Assembly (NCBI RefSeq): GCF_027887165.1
Contig: NC_077231.1
Span: 125,253,987 to 125,317,986 of the forward strand
DNA length: 64,000 nucleotides
Reading direction: 5' to 3'
DNA from: Monodelphis domestica
Taxonomy: Eukaryota > Chordata > Mammalia > Didelphimorphia > Didelphidae
Every line of letters begins with the position of its first letter. Position 1 is the first letter of the stretch. Made by a program: the position numbers and the translations under genes. This document shows positions 33,814 to 46,245 of this stretch, in pieces. A model generated the notes under the pieces. The model did no database searches, had not been told where the DNA came from, and saw only the letters and a program-made list of their open reading frames with translations.

Positions 33814-35102
33814 TTACAATATATATCTTTTAACAGAATCTGGATTGGTTGGTGAATTCTCAGTACATTCACATTGTGTTCTTTAAATGATTCCCATCTT
33901 ATCAATTTTGAAAGACTTAGAATCACCAATCAACACTGAACAACCATGACTCCAAAGGACAGATGAAGAATGATGCTTATCTTCTGCCAAAGATGATAAC
34001 TTGGGAGAGGATTGTGGGAAGATGGTAGAATAGGATTCAAGGTTATCTCACTCCAAATTCCCCCCCAAACAAAATAATGCCTCAGAGTCAACTCTAAAGC
34101 AAAGAAATAGTTAGGAATGAAACATTTCTGCCAAGGATAACTTGTAAGGAAGATCTCTGACTTCCCAGGTGATGGTCTCATCAGATTGAAATGTAAACAC
34201 CCCTGAGGCAAATACCACAGAATCAACAAACAAGCCACCCCAGAGGCAAATACCACTAGAATCAATCAATAAACCCTTAGAGTGGTTGTATAGGGTTCAG
34301 CTTCAGCTCCAGAAATTTCTATCTACCCACTGTGGGAAGGTGGGATTGGGTAGTTGACCAGGGCCCAGATGCGTTCATTAGATACCACTCCGTCCCAGGC
34401 TGTGGCTTTGTGAGAGGGCTGAAGGGCAAAAATACCCCAGTGAGTGTGGTTTGGGAGTTTGAGAGAGGTGAGGATCCTGTTGGCTCTCTTCATCTCTGGA
34501 CTGTAGAGTCCTGTAGTCCCAGGGCAGAGAAGCAAGTTAGCTTCTGGGAACCACAGGGAGTAAAAGCATTAGTTTTTAGTGATAGCACTGCTAGGGCCTG
34601 GCCCAGGTCAGGGCACCAGAGGTCATTCACAGACTGGGGTGTGAACAGTGGGAAACAGGGACTGTACTGGCCCTGGATTATAGAAAATGGAAGAATCAAG
34701 TTGGACTTGGGAAATAACAGCACAAAAACCCTGAAACCTGAGACATCATCCCCCACACCTTGGAAACAGAGCCCAACTTTAGCATAAAGCTAAAAGACTT
34801 CTGATTTTTTTTTTTAATGAGTAAGCAAAAGAGAAAGAACTCTCATAGTTAGCTACTACAGAGATACCAGGAGACCAGGGTTTACATTCAGAAGTCAGTG
34901 AAGTTAAAATACTGACTTCTAAAATGTCAAAGAAAAATGTAAAATGGTCACAAGCCCCAAAAGACTTTTTAGAAGAGCTTAAAAAAAGACTAAAAACCAA
35001 ATGAAAGTGAAGGAAAATTAGAGAAAAAAAGCCATTCAAGAACATTATGAAAGGTAAATCAAATGGGAAAAGAAATCAAACATATTCAAGAAAATAAATT
35101 AT

Positions 35103-35312
35103 TGGGGGCAGCAGGGTGGCTCAGTGGAATGAGAGCCAGGCCTAGAGATGGGGGTCCTGGGTTCAAATGGCCTCAGACACTTCCCAGCTTTGTGACCTTG
35201 GGCAAGTCACTTAACCCCCATTGCCTAGCCCTTACCACTCTTTAGCCTTGGAACCAATACACAGTATTGATTCCAAGATGGAAGGTAAGGGTTTAAAAAA
35301 AAAAGGAAAAGA
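35103..35312 (+). repeat. Marsupial SINE1-type element inside the L1 derivative
   Basis: gggggcagcagggtggctcag through gatggaaggtaagggtttaaaa. A near-consensus, relatively young copy. Confidence 0.92.
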
Positions 35313-35364
35313 AAACAAGTGATTAAAATTAGAATTTGACAAGGGAAAGCTAATAATTCCTTTT

Positions 35365-35562
35365 TTAAAAAACCCATACTTTCTGTTTTAGTAACCCTAT
35401 GATAGAAGGGCAAGGGCTAAGTAAAGTAAATTAAAGTAAATAAAGTTAAATTACTTTCCAGAGTCACATAGCTAGGAAATAATCTGAGACCAAATTTGAA
35501 CCCAGATCCTCTCAATTCCAGGATTGGCTCTCTGGCCACTGGGCCACCTAACTTTCCTGTAG
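35365..35562 (-). repeat. Marsupial SINE1-type element inside the L1 derivative
   Basis: Diverged reverse copy ending in gggccacctaactttcc. agctaat lies on both sides (about 35348 and 35561), a likely target duplication. Confidence 0.85.
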
Positions 35563-36784
35563 CTAATGACTTCTTAAGACAACAAGAAATAACAAAACAA
35601 AATCAAAAGACTTAAAAAAATAGAATATAAAGCATATTATTACAAAAACAACTGATCTGGAAAACAGATCAAGGAGAGACAAAATAAAAATTGTCAAACT
35701 ATCAGAAAGTTGTGATCAAAAAAGTTTAGACACCATACTTACAGAAATTTTTGAAGAAAATTGTCTAGAAATTCTAGAACTAGAAAGTAAAAATATAAAT
35801 GGAAAATCCTCCAATCACCACCAGGAAAAGATCCTTGAAGTGAAGACCCATAATAGCATTATTGCTAAGTACCATAGTTCTCAGGTGAAGGAGAAAATAC
35901 TACAAGTACCCTCAAAAAAATCCCCACCAATTTAAATTCTATGGAGCTATAGTCAGGAAAACACAAGACTTAACTGCCTCAACATTAAAAGAACAAAGGG
36001 CATGGAGCACTATTTCAAAGAGCAAAGGAGGTGGGCTTATAATAACATACCCAGAAAAAAATGAGTATAATTATACAAAGGTAAAAAATGAATATTTGAC
36101 AAACTAAATGATTTTCAACTATTCTTGAGAAGACCAGAACTAAGAGAAAATTTGATATGCAAGAATCATAAAAAGGTAAACATGAAAGATCAATTATAAG
36201 AGGTCAAACTTTTACTTCTTATATGGGAAAATATCTGTAACCCTTAAGAATGATATCACTACTTGATAGTTTGAAAGAGCATATATAATAGAAAGCTTAA
36301 AGTCAAGTTGAATATAATGAAATGAGCCAAAAATAAATAATAAAATAGGACTGGAAGAGGCATGAGTGGAAGAACTGTTAATAGTTAAAGAAGGAGAAGG
36401 TTGAGGGCTGGTAGTCCTAGAACCCTATTCTCATCAGATCTAGATTAAAGAAGGGTAAAAGTTTTAATTTACAGAGAAATAGGGTAAGGTGATAGGATAA
36501 GGGAGAGACTCAAGGATGTGTAGATTAAGAGAAAAGTGGGCAAGGGGATGAGAGATGGGAGGGAATCTTAGAAGGGAGTTCATATTAAAAAACAGGACAA
36601 GATGAGATTAAAAAACAGACTTTTAGAGGAGTAGATAGAATAAGAACTAGGAAGAAAGGGGAAGAGATAAGAGAGGGACCCTAAAAGGTCAGGTTAATTT
36701 AGAATTAGGAGGACAAGAGAAGATCAGAAGCAGTGCTAATTAAGAAGGTAGTGACAAACAATGAGGAAAATATACAGCTTTTTT

Positions 36785-36955
36785 AATTAAAAAAAATTTT
36801 AAATCCTTACCTTCTGTCTTAGAACTGTATATTGGTTCTAAGGCAGAAGAGTGGTAAGGGCTAGGCAACTGGAGTTAAGAAACTTGCCCAGGGAAGTGCC
36901 CGAGGTCAAATTTGAACCCAGGACCTCCAGTCCACTGAGCCACCTAGCTGCCTAG
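36785..36955 (-). repeat. Marsupial SINE1-type element inside the L1 derivative
   Basis: taaatccttaccttctgtc through gagccacctagctgcc, in reverse orientation. Confidence 0.88.
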
Positions 36956-37329
36956 TAATTATAATTTTGAAGGTGAATGGGATGAATTTACCCATAAAAT
37001 AGAAATAGCAGAATGTATCAAAACCAAAATCTGACAATCTGTTATTTACAGAGATGAAGACTCAAGACACAGAATGAGATATTCATTTTTGGACATGACT
37101 ATTATGAGAATTTGTTTTGCTTAACCATGTATATATGTCACAAGATTTCCCTCCCCCCAACTGGATGGGAGGGAAAGAAAATAAATGCTTCCTTATGACT
37201 CATTTTTCCTTATTAGGACTTTTTTCTCTTGGGTTTTCAGAATTAAGTTTTTTGGTTTTCCTGTCTGTCTTCCCTCAGAACCCTTTGAAATTTGCTCTTA
37301 TTAAATAAAAAAAAGTAAAGTGAAAAAAA

Positions 37330-37849
37330 TGGGAATAAAGAAAAGAGGGGGAAAACCCCCTGTTCTTCTAAGTTCTGTCTTGTATACTTGACATTTCTGT
37401 CATAATGTCTAGGAGGAAACAATCCCTTTCTTCCAATATTCTCATCATTTTCACACTATAAAGAATACAGTATCCTATTAGTTCACTGAAAGAGGTCCAG
37501 GGGAAGCTCAAAAACACTTGACTGGGCATCTGAGTTATCCTGTTAGAGTAAGAGTAATGAATTTGGGGAGAGGGTACCCATATTCCTCTGGAGACCTAGT
37601 GGGTACCCAATTATGCCCTGGGGCACAAAGGATTTACTTCTATCATTTTTTTCTGACTTCCCATCATTTTGTGGCTATCACTCCTCAATATAGCTGGCTA
37701 GCTTTACTGTCTTCCTGTGAAGGCCATGTTTACTTGTACTGGTCTTTGTTATTTTCCAACCTTCTTGAATCAGTTGACACTTCCTAGAAATCACTTCCTT
37801 CCTGTCAATGAGAATCAGATCCTGAATAGAATTTCTCCTTCTTGATTCT
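37330..37849. other. Intergenic DNA, nothing recognised
   Basis: No gene or assignable repeat. The open frame at 37518-37787 has no motif. Confidence 0.4.
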
Positions 37850-38300
37850 TTTACTTTTTGAAAGTTGAAATTATTATCCAGGCTCTTAAAGAAGTTTTTA
37901 GTTACTCTGCTTTGGAGGGCATGATGGTTGGCTAGGATAGTTGATAAATCTCACCACTGCTGTATCATGTCTCTGTGCCAGGCCTTTTATTTGTTAGACT
38001 ATTACTTCTTTTTGTCCAAGTATTTGGAAGTATACTCTGATGTCAAAAATTTCTTTCTGCCTCTATTAGTCTTTACTAAAAAGCTCTTGAGGGTTCTTTA
38101 TTCCTGATTATTTACATGGATTTTTTGCATAAGCTGTACACATTCAGACCCACATTTCAGTAGAAGCGGCATTCTGCCAAGTCTTTGAGATAGCCATGTG
38201 GTCAAATTTGCTTCTTTGCAGTATGATCTCTAGTTCATCTTGCATACGACCTACACTTCATGCATTTGTGCATAGACATTTGAGGCCATAGATTTTTACT
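37850..38300 (-). mobile_element. Possible CR1/L3-like LINE fragment (endonuclease region)
   Basis: On the minus strand one frame gives CLCTNA, then MQDELEIILQRSKFDHMAIS. This resembles the CR1-clade endonuclease start of the LYTNARSMGNKQEELE...YDLIAITETWW type. It is strongly decayed. Confidence 0.45.
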
Positions 38301-38461
38301 ACTGACTTATATTTTTCATTTTTTTCTCTTAAGATTTTATAGGTATTTCAACACATTATTCTGTGTCCTTTCTCTATATTAAAATTAAAAATGTTCAGAT
38401 ACCTCTCCTAGTTTCTTTATTTGCTGTATCTCAGTCCTAACAGGTGAAAGGGTTCTTTAGA

Positions 38462-38640
38462 TGGTAGACTTCTGAGCAGCTAGGTGGGATAGAGAACCAG
38501 GACTAGAGATGGGAGGTTCTGGATTCAAATTTGGCCTCAGACACTTCTTAACTGGGGGATCCTGTGCAAATCACTGAGTGCCTGCCTTTCCTGCTCTTCT
38601 GCCTTTGAATGTAGGACAGAAAGTAAGGGTTTAAAAGAAA
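38462..38640 (+). repeat. Marsupial SINE1-type element, diverged
   Basis: gagcagctaggtgggatagagaacc, tggattcaaatttggcctcagacac, ggacagaaagtaagggtttaaaa. Confidence 0.8.
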
Positions 38641-38664
38641 AAAAAGATTATAGCTCTGCTTGCC

Positions 38665-38795
38665 TTTCTTTGAACATTTAGGGCTTAGCATAGTGTCTGG
38701 CACATAGTAAGCACTTAATTAGTGCTCGTTCACTGATCAACACTGTTTGGCACATATTAGGTGCTTAATAAGTTTTTATTTGACTGAGCAGGGTT
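38665..38795 (+). repeat. Two tandem L2/MIR-like tails
   Basis: agcatagtgtctggcacatagtaagcacttaatt is followed by a second tttggcacatattaggtgcttaataag, two related tail pieces in a row. Confidence 0.65.
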
Positions 38796-40400
38796 GGTAT
38801 TTGCTGCATTAGAAGAGATCTGGTTGCATATTGGCACAAGCTCACTAGAGGGGGTCCTAAGCATCTGCAGTGATATAGAACGTTGACAGCTTGGTTTGTT
38901 GGAGATTTTTTGCTGCTAACAAGGTTTTACCACTCTGCTGTGCTCTCATTCCTTCTTGCTGTCTATTCTCCTTCTAGAGGATCTGCCATCACTTCCTTAT
39001 AAATAGATAGCCTAATTAGGGCTAGCCAGGTAACTCTTCCAGCAAGTTCAGGCTTATAACACTTCTGAGACATCTATTTCTCTTCCTTTAACTCAAACCC
39101 TGCAGACATTTTCAACCAAAGGTGTCTCCATTCTCACTTGTGAGTGAATTAAGGCAACCAGACTTGCTTCACCTTCTCCTTTCCTTGTGCTCAGTCAGCA
39201 TATTTCTTATGCAGGTACTTTTCCTACCAATTTTGGGACAGGAAAAGCTCTGGTCCTCTTTTCCATTTCTCATTTATACCTGTAGGAGAATGGGGTCACA
39301 TCACACAAATTACCTTGAGACTCAGATGCCTCAAAAAAGGACTGGAATTTGAAATTATTCAAAATAATTTACTGAGTTACTTTGACCTTTCTGTTTTCTT
39401 CTGTCTCTCCCTCTCTCTTCTTTTCTTTCTCTCCCTCATCTCTCCCTCATTGGCTCTCTTATGGAGTGTGAGATGCAGGGGGGTACTTGCGCCAACTCCT
39501 ACTGGCCTGAGCTGATTATTATATTTTCTGTGAAAGCACATCTTGGAAACTTGAAAACATCAAAAATCAAGGTTTGATTTGTTGCTCTGTTGGTTATCTG
39601 ATCTTAAAGTGATGGAGAAAGTATTAATAATGTGGGCTAAACTTAAAAATGTACGTTGCATACATTTTTTTTCAGAGGGCTAGTTGTTCAAGATTTACTG
39701 GTATACCCAATAGCTGAGAATATGGGGCTCCTACCAGATACAACAAATGCATATGGGAGCCTTATTTTATTGAGCCAATACCCTTTACCTTAGTTGTCCA
39801 TGGATGACTGGCAGCAAGAAAAGAAGTACAACCCTCCCTCCCCCCATCCACAGCACCTAGGTTATAGTGCTCCCTATATTGCCTCAGTTTCTGATACAAA
39901 TTTAGGTTTGAGTAGTGTCAAAAACAAAACTTAAAGCATTTTCTACAAATGTCCACCAAGTTTATGTCTGAATTCACCATAACTGTTGGACAAATTGGCA
40001 TCTTGTGTCTTGTGGATCACTCTTAGGAAATATTGAAGCTCCTCCTCTTATGTTTGGCTTCCAGGAAATTCCAATTAGTTCCTGGATTTCTGGAAACTAA
40101 CTATGAAAGCATTTTGAAATTCTCAAGGCCACAATTATCTCCAATACTCCTTTACCTAAAAGCAGGAAAAAATAAAGATAGAGGCAAAGAACAGAGGCCC
40201 ACAGGTGTAGGCCACATGTTGGCCCTGGAGGGAAAAGGTCTCTCCCTATCCAGAGGCTTAGAATGTGCCTCTCATTGAAACACGGCTATCTAGGAAAGAG
40301 AAAGAGGCTCACTTTGGATAGTTAGTATATTTTGAATGCACCACAGTTTCTGGCTTAGTAGTCAGGCTTTTCACCAAAGATTAGCAGACTGGAACTAGTT
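38796..40400. other. Intergenic DNA, nothing recognised
   Basis: A T/C-rich stretch at about 39400-39450 is the only visible feature. Frames at 39122-39352 and 40033-40278 have no family motifs. Confidence 0.4.
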
Positions 40401-40406
40401 ATAGAA

Positions 40407-41196
40407 TGTCAAAATGTAAGGGTTAGATTTTAATGATTTGACTGAAATATATGTTCAAAGTCAAAAATGACTTTAATTGCAAAAGAGGTGGAAAGAATGA
40501 AAGAATAGAAATACAAAAGGGTAGAGAAGACATTAACCTAACTAACTAAATATTGTTCCAGTGCTTGTCTCAGCCAGGACTTGTTAACCTTCAACTGGAA
40601 TTAAACTCTCTCCAGAAGATAAGAAGGGAAAACCAGCTATCTACTCTCCCAAGTTCCCTTCAAGAGGTAGGTCAAGACAATGATTGGTGCTGAAGATGAC
40701 TTCTGAGGCTGACTTTCTTTGAGCTGACCTTCTACTTGATGCCAACTTCCTTCTTGGAGTGACTCTCTTCTTGGAGTCTACTCTCCTAGCTTCAGATATT
40801 CAGGGCCTTTTATAGTGACTTCTTGTCTCCTCCCCTCTTCACAGGGGCCAATCACATCTTCCAAATTGTCTAGTACTGCCCAGGGGGTTCACAGTTTCTG
40901 AGGGTGTGAACTCTTACCAGTTACTGAGTGATTGAGTTTCTGAGGGTATGAACTCTTTTTTGTGAATTCTTAACAAGTTTCTAATTGATTGAGTTTATTT
41001 TGCTGGCTTCTCACCTAGCACTAGGTAGGTTGTGAATTCACTAAGTGGTTTGTGAGCTCTTCCAACGAGTTCAAACTTGTGTTGATTCAACCAAAGGCGT
41101 GTTAACTCAAAATAGGCAAAGGGAATAAAGGATTCCCTTTCACAAGTGTGAACCCAGACTAGGCAAAGGGAACAAAGAATTCCCTTTTCACATAAC
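40407..41196 (-). mobile_element. Probable LTR of an endogenous retrovirus
   Basis: Read on the minus strand it begins tgtgaaaaggg and ends attttgaca, giving TG...CA termini. A tataaaagg promoter-like box lies at about 40806-40814. Near the start are short internal repeats built around aagggaat and ccctttgcctag. No internal retroviral region is attached, so it may be a solo LTR. No convincing target duplication was found. The limits are approximate. Confidence 0.55.
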
Positions 41197-41640
41197 CGTG
41201 CTCCAAATCAGGGAGACGGGCACTTTTATTATCCAGCATCATGCCTTTCAAGAGGCAGGGTCTCTAGCGCCTTCCACATAGCCTGGTAGCAGGCAGAGTA
41301 TACTTCATGTGCTCTCAGAATAGGGTTCCTTTGGCTAGAACCCCATTACTTTAACAAAGGGAAGGCCTGGAAGTTGTTGTGAGGAATAATGAGCATGCTT
41401 ATTCTTATTGTTCCTCTTTGCCTAGTGTTTTGGGGATAGGAGATATTACCTTCCCTAGTACTAGAGAAGGTAGCCAGGGATGTCAAGTTGTCCAGAGAAT
41501 ACCCTATCAGTAAAAATGTTTTGAGCATGTGCCCTGACTATGTAGATACATACATATAGTGTTTACCTAGCCATTTGTGTTAATACATTAAATAATTTAT
41601 ACTACTACATACCACCATATTATTACATTACAAACATGGA
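41197..41640. other. Intergenic DNA, nothing recognised
   Basis: No gene or named repeat is visible between the two LTR-like relics. Confidence 0.4.
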
Positions 41641-42440
41641 TAAAATATGAATTTTAAAAGGATGAAGAATATTAAAGTTACACTTAGGAAGTGATGGGGT
41701 AGGGCAGTTGGGCATGATATTGAAATCAGTGAAGATAGAGTAGGCAGTAGGGGTATGGGGCAGGACTTATTTTCATTAGATTAGGGTAAAAGAGGGTAAA
41801 GGGTTTGTTAACTATTCCAGGCTGAATAATGGTGGTTGATGAAGACAAGTGATTAGGATATACTTTCTTTTCTCTTATATCATCATCTCCCTGGTTTGAT
41901 GCCTGTAGTAGAAATCAATGGTGTGGAGTGGTGGGGCACACATGGTGCTAGCTATGTGCCCTTGGCAGCAAGAAAAGCAGCAGCACTAGGTCAGCACAAT
42001 GGTGTGGCACCCTTCCAGGGATGCATTCCTGGCCATACCTACTAGATCATCTCCTTCCTGCTGTTCTCCTTCACCCCAGGCACTGCCAGTGCCATCAGCT
42101 CTTCTGTATTTAGAAACTGATACTACCACCCTCACTTTGTCATTACTTGATTCTGAAGGGTTGGGGGTGGGGCTTCCAACAACAATCCTGCAGACCAATG
42201 AAGAAGAGAGGTAAATAAGCTTCTACCTTTACCTCTGCTCCTGTGCTAATTAGCCCTGGTCCTCAATTGGCTAATTAGCCACAGTCATCAATCCCTGAAG
42301 ATAAATAATATACGCTGTCTATATCCTACTCTGCCTTTCTAGTCTATTGTGCTCTCTTGTACCCTTTACTCTATTAACAAATGATACTTTATCCCATCTC
42401 TCTTTACCTCCTACTTTTTTCTTCTTTCTGGTACCAGTAT
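41641..42440 (+). other. Possible LTR-like or retroviral remnant, weak
   Basis: The stretch at 42190-42430 (ggctaattagccacagtc, then a pyrimidine-rich run after ttaacaaatgatac) looks like the promoter/U5 side of an LTR, but I could not find paired ends. Overlapping frames on both strands at about 41990-42210 carry no motif. Confidence 0.3.
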
Positions 42441-42645
42441 CAACATAGCTTTCTTTAGAACAATGGTAAGGAGATTATGTCAGCTAGTAAGAGGGTCAGA
42501 ATATCAATGCCATCCCATTAAGACATACAGGTAAATTTTTTGTTTGTTTGTTTGTTTTGTTTTATTTTGTTTTTGCATCCCCCAGCTCATAATGATGTCT
42601 GGCACATATTGTTTGTTGATTGACTGATAACTTTTATTTTGGTTT

Positions 42646-42968
42646 TGTGTCAGGGAAGTTCATGCCCTCCCCCTCCTGGGTTGCCAACCTGTTTTGTTAA
42701 CATTCTTCACATGTCAGTGCTGCGTCCGTGAATGTAAATAAAAGGTCATGGGTGGAGCCCACCTGGGTCTTTGACATGGAACCTTTGACTGGAGGAGACA
42801 GGTGAGGGAGAGAGAGAGATTTCTCCAGGAGGGGGTGGCATGTGATCAGAATTTAGAGTAAGGAAGAGACTTTAAATCTATGCTTATCTACCTTTCCTAT
42901 CTTAAGTGATTATTAATAAACTTTATGAAAAATTAGAACTGGTAGATATATTAATTTTAAATATAACA
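42646..42968 (+). mobile_element. Probable solo LTR (class I type)
   Basis: It is bounded by tgtgtcaggg and tataaca (TG...CA) and flanked by the 4-base direct repeat gttt at 42642-42645 and 42969-42972, the duplication length of class I elements. An aataaac polyadenylation-like signal lies at about 42914. It is about 323 bases long, with no internal region attached. Confidence 0.5.
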
Positions 42969-42972
42969 GTTT

Positions 42973-43861
42973 CTCAGACCAGACAGTGCACTCCACTGGT
43001 TTATATCCCAATAACCTCAATAAAATATGGTAAGGGATTAGGCAACCCAGAAGATACCTTCTATGTGGATCAACCACTCAACTCCTAATCTCTTAGTCCC
43101 AGCAAACAGAACCGTCTACCTTTAGGCTCTCAGGCTCAGGTCCTTTGCTAGATGGGAGTCTACATGGATGTAGCCATTCTAATAAATAACATTCACATAC
43201 TTATCAACAGAAAATAATATAAAGAGAGAGAATTAAAAAATTATTTGGGGCATCACAAATATTAAACTAGTAAGGGGAAAATAGGAATGGGGAAAGAGAA
43301 AGTAAGTAATCTTAAAAGCTACATTTCTATCTAGAAAAGGTGAGGGGGTGGGTAAGAGTGAACACTTTAAAAGTGTAAGCCCCTTCCCACCCCCCAACTT
43401 CAAACCTTAAATACACATTTATAGAGTTTATTGAATTAATCTAGAAACTGGAAAGAATTATGGATAGGGGTTGGGGAATCTTTGCAAATAAAGAATGAGG
43501 AAGAAGAAGGAAGAAAAAATACAGTGAATCCTTAAGGTTAGTGGTTGGATGTATTTGTAAAGACTGGGATTTTAATTGTCTCTAGGGTTATAAGTGATGT
43601 CAAAATGTTTATCTGTGTATATGCATTAATAAGGTGTAAAACAAATTTAGAAAAATCATTGAATCAAACACTGCCTGAAAATATGACATGAAAAATTTCT
43701 AAGAAGTGGACACAAATGTACCAGAATAATGGTATGAGGATTCTTTTTGGACTAAATGTCTAAAATATTGTATACTCCAACAAAAATGTTTTCTCAACAT
43801 CAAATCCCAAAGGCTCATAGAATGTCAGATCTCAGGGGGAACCTTAAAAACCATTGACGAG
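42973..43861. other. Intergenic DNA, nothing recognised
   Basis: A-rich and G-rich low-complexity stretches. No gene or assignable repeat. Confidence 0.4.
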
Positions 43862-43862
43862 A

Positions 43863-44047
43863 AGCAGCTAGGTAGCATTATGGCTAGAGTACCAGGCCTG
43901 GAGTCTGGAAGACCTGATCTCAAATCTGGTCTGAGACACTTCTCAGCTATGTGACACTGGGGAAGTCATTTAACCCCAGTTGTCTAGTCCTTGCTGCTCT
44001 TCTGTCTTAGAATTGGTATTGACAGAAGGTAAAGGTTTTTTTTAAAA
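43863..44047 (+). repeat. Marsupial SINE1-type element
   Basis: gaagcagctaggtagcattatgg, tctggaagacctgatctc, ctgagacacttctcagct and gacagaaggtaaagg. aaaccatt occurs on both sides (about 43848 and 44052), the likely target duplication. Confidence 0.85.
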
Positions 44048-44059
44048 AAAGAAACCATT

Positions 44060-46100
44060 TAGGATAGTCCATTTTGGAGAGGAAGATACTGATATCCAGA
44101 GCAGATAAAGTGACTCATGGATTTTATAATCCACTCAAATGTATTACCAATTTTATTGTAATGTCTAGAGTTGGGGAGCTGATGAAGAAAAATCCATGAT
44201 CAATTATATAAACTGCGTGATCAATTCAGTGCCTTTACAGAGTTTGAACTTTGTTTGGAGTCAGTAAGGTGCCTCTTCAATGAGATTGGGAGCACCCCCA
44301 TTAGTGCCTTGATAAAAGTGCACAGTATTCCTAATTGATTTTTCACTAAATGAGGCTGCTGTCAAGATATTTGACTGAGCAGCAGTAGGAAAGACTGGTC
44401 ACAGCAATTGCTCCTTTGTGTTGGCCATAAAATTGAACAGCAGATCACTCTTAGCCTACTTTTTGTTCCTCTTTCCTCTCTTTCCCTTGTACCATATTCT
44501 GTACTGTGGTGGCAAAGAAGGAAAGGGCTTTGACTTCTGTACCACTGCCTTCATGAACAGTATGAACAATTGATGGAAACTTGTAGCAGAAGCACATGAC
44601 AGTATGTTTGCACATAGCTTGGGCAGAGAATGCTTGAGAATGTTAATATCTAGGGCACTGATAGATTCTGTGGAAGCACCAGGTAAGAATAAACTATGAT
44701 TCCTACTTAGCCAAAGAGGAGCTCAGGGACAGTATTTTGGAACCTAAACCTCCTTTATGCGATGTGGAGATTTTGATCTCCTAGGCAATGATCCTAGAAT
44801 CCTCTCATACTTAGAAAGACTATAAAATATTTTTAGTAAAAGTATGCTTAATTTAGCTAAGTTCTTAGGTACTTTCTGTTCAGAGATGTTGAATGCCTTT
44901 CCCAAAGTCATACAGCTCATAAATCACAGAATTCTGGAGTCAGACCCAGATTATTGGACCCCTTAATCAGATCTAGTCTATATGAAATCAATAGAAGGTC
45001 TTTGGGAATGTGTATGAGTTGATTATTATGTTAGCATCACTTCCATGTCTACCTTTGAAGCCTGGAGATATTTTCAGCTTTTTAGCAGTGTGGATTGGTT
45101 TTCCACCATCTGTTTCTTGGTAAAGAATTTCATCCCCCCTCCCTGCAATCCTTGTAAACCTGTTTCCTTGTTGTCTCTTTTCTGCTAGAAAATCAAGGGT
45201 TGGAATAATGTTTGGAAATCTCTAATTGCTGAAAGATTCTAGACAGAATTCCTAGGCTTACAATCCAACAGGTTTCTTGGTAGAAATTCTTCTCTCCTGC
45301 CAACAGTCTTTAATTCTTACTCCACACTACCTCAATGTTTTAGGACAGACAGGTTGGTTGTACTTGCTGTTAGACCTACCTAACCTGAAATAGCTTGTGT
45401 CCTATTCAGCATCTGGACAGCTCAATGACTCTCAGTGCTACCTTTGGCTTGGAGCTTTTATCAGTGACCCTGAAGAGCCCTCTAGTGGCAATCACTTTAC
45501 AAAACAGCTCTTTTAATGAACTTTGACAAAGCCCTTGATAATTTTACTAAGCAAGAGCGCCCATTTGAAACGAGCCTTGGGATCTTCAATTCTCCCTTGA
45601 TTTTCAAATCCAGTCTAGTAGGGGGAGAGGACATTTTTGGTGAAAAAATATGACCATGTTCACTAGGAAATCAGATTAGGGATTAGAGTCATCCATATGT
45701 TTTTTCCTCTTGTTCTCAACTTCTGAACCAGACTTTTTGAGAAAAAGAAGCACTGATCTTATTTACTGACTAATTAAAATGTCCTCTGATGTCTTTACTA
45801 CTTATTAACTTGAAGGTTGAGCATAACTTCTTGGAGGACAGGAGATTAGTCTGAGTAGACAAGTTACACATTTTTTCGGTTTATGCTGTATAGATACCAT
45901 GTTAACTGATCCCATTTGACAGAAGCGAATTTCCACACGCTTTTGAAGTAAACATGTTTTTAAGACTTGTCTGTTAAAGTTTAACTAAAGCTAAGATTAG
46001 CTTTGAGAAATTGAGGTAAGAGCCCAGAATTCTCTCTCAGATTGGATAGGACTAGAAAATATTTACAGTGAAACTATGGCATAGTTTAATCCTAAATTTT
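44060..46100. other. Intergenic DNA, nothing recognised
   Basis: Weak MIR-like words occur at 44870-44930, but there is no gene, RNA or repeat I can name. Confidence 0.4.
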
Positions 46101-46104
46101 CATG

Positions 46105-46245
46105 CATTTTCTGAAATTCAGAGAGGTTAAATAAATTGTCCAAAGTCACAGAGTAAGTAACAGAGTTAAGAGTCAAATTCAGGTTTTTGGACTTGAAAAT
46201 TCAGTGCTCTTTTCACTACCACACAACTTTAGCAAGATGAAAGCA
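46105..46245. repeat. MIR/THER-type fragment
   Basis: cagagaggttaaataaattgtccaaagtcacagagtaagtaac, then cagtgctcttttcactaccac. Confidence 0.65.

Larger units (their letters stand above)
34005..37320 (+). mobile_element. L1-derived element with 5' region, decayed ORF1 and 3' tail but almost no ORF2
   Basis: It opens with a ggaagatggtagaata-type L1 5' end at about 34016. From 34925 it carries a decayed ORF1 (MSKKNVKWSQAPKDFLEELK, then separate coiled-coil-like pieces). A short endonuclease-like remnant (ggtgaatgggatgaattt at about 36970) follows. The 3' end is L1-like: gacatgactattatgag, tttgttttgcttaacc, gggagggaaagaaaataaatgc. Three SINEs interrupt it. The near absence of ORF2 fits a HAL1-type or deletion-derived non-autonomous L1. 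Confidence 0.65.

Noticed and set aside
34332-34787. 151-codon plus-strand frame with an overlapping minus-strand frame
   Set aside because: It lies in the 5' region of an L1-derived element, has no motif, and both strands are open by composition.
40033-40278. 81-codon plus-strand frame beginning MKLLLLCLASRKF (signal-like)
   Set aside because: The hydrophobic part is very short, no Cys-rich or domain pattern follows, and no splice or transcript evidence exists.
41986-42214. Antiparallel overlapping frames of about 70 codons
   Set aside because: Both strands are open over the same bases, with no motifs. They probably lie in LTR-like sequence.
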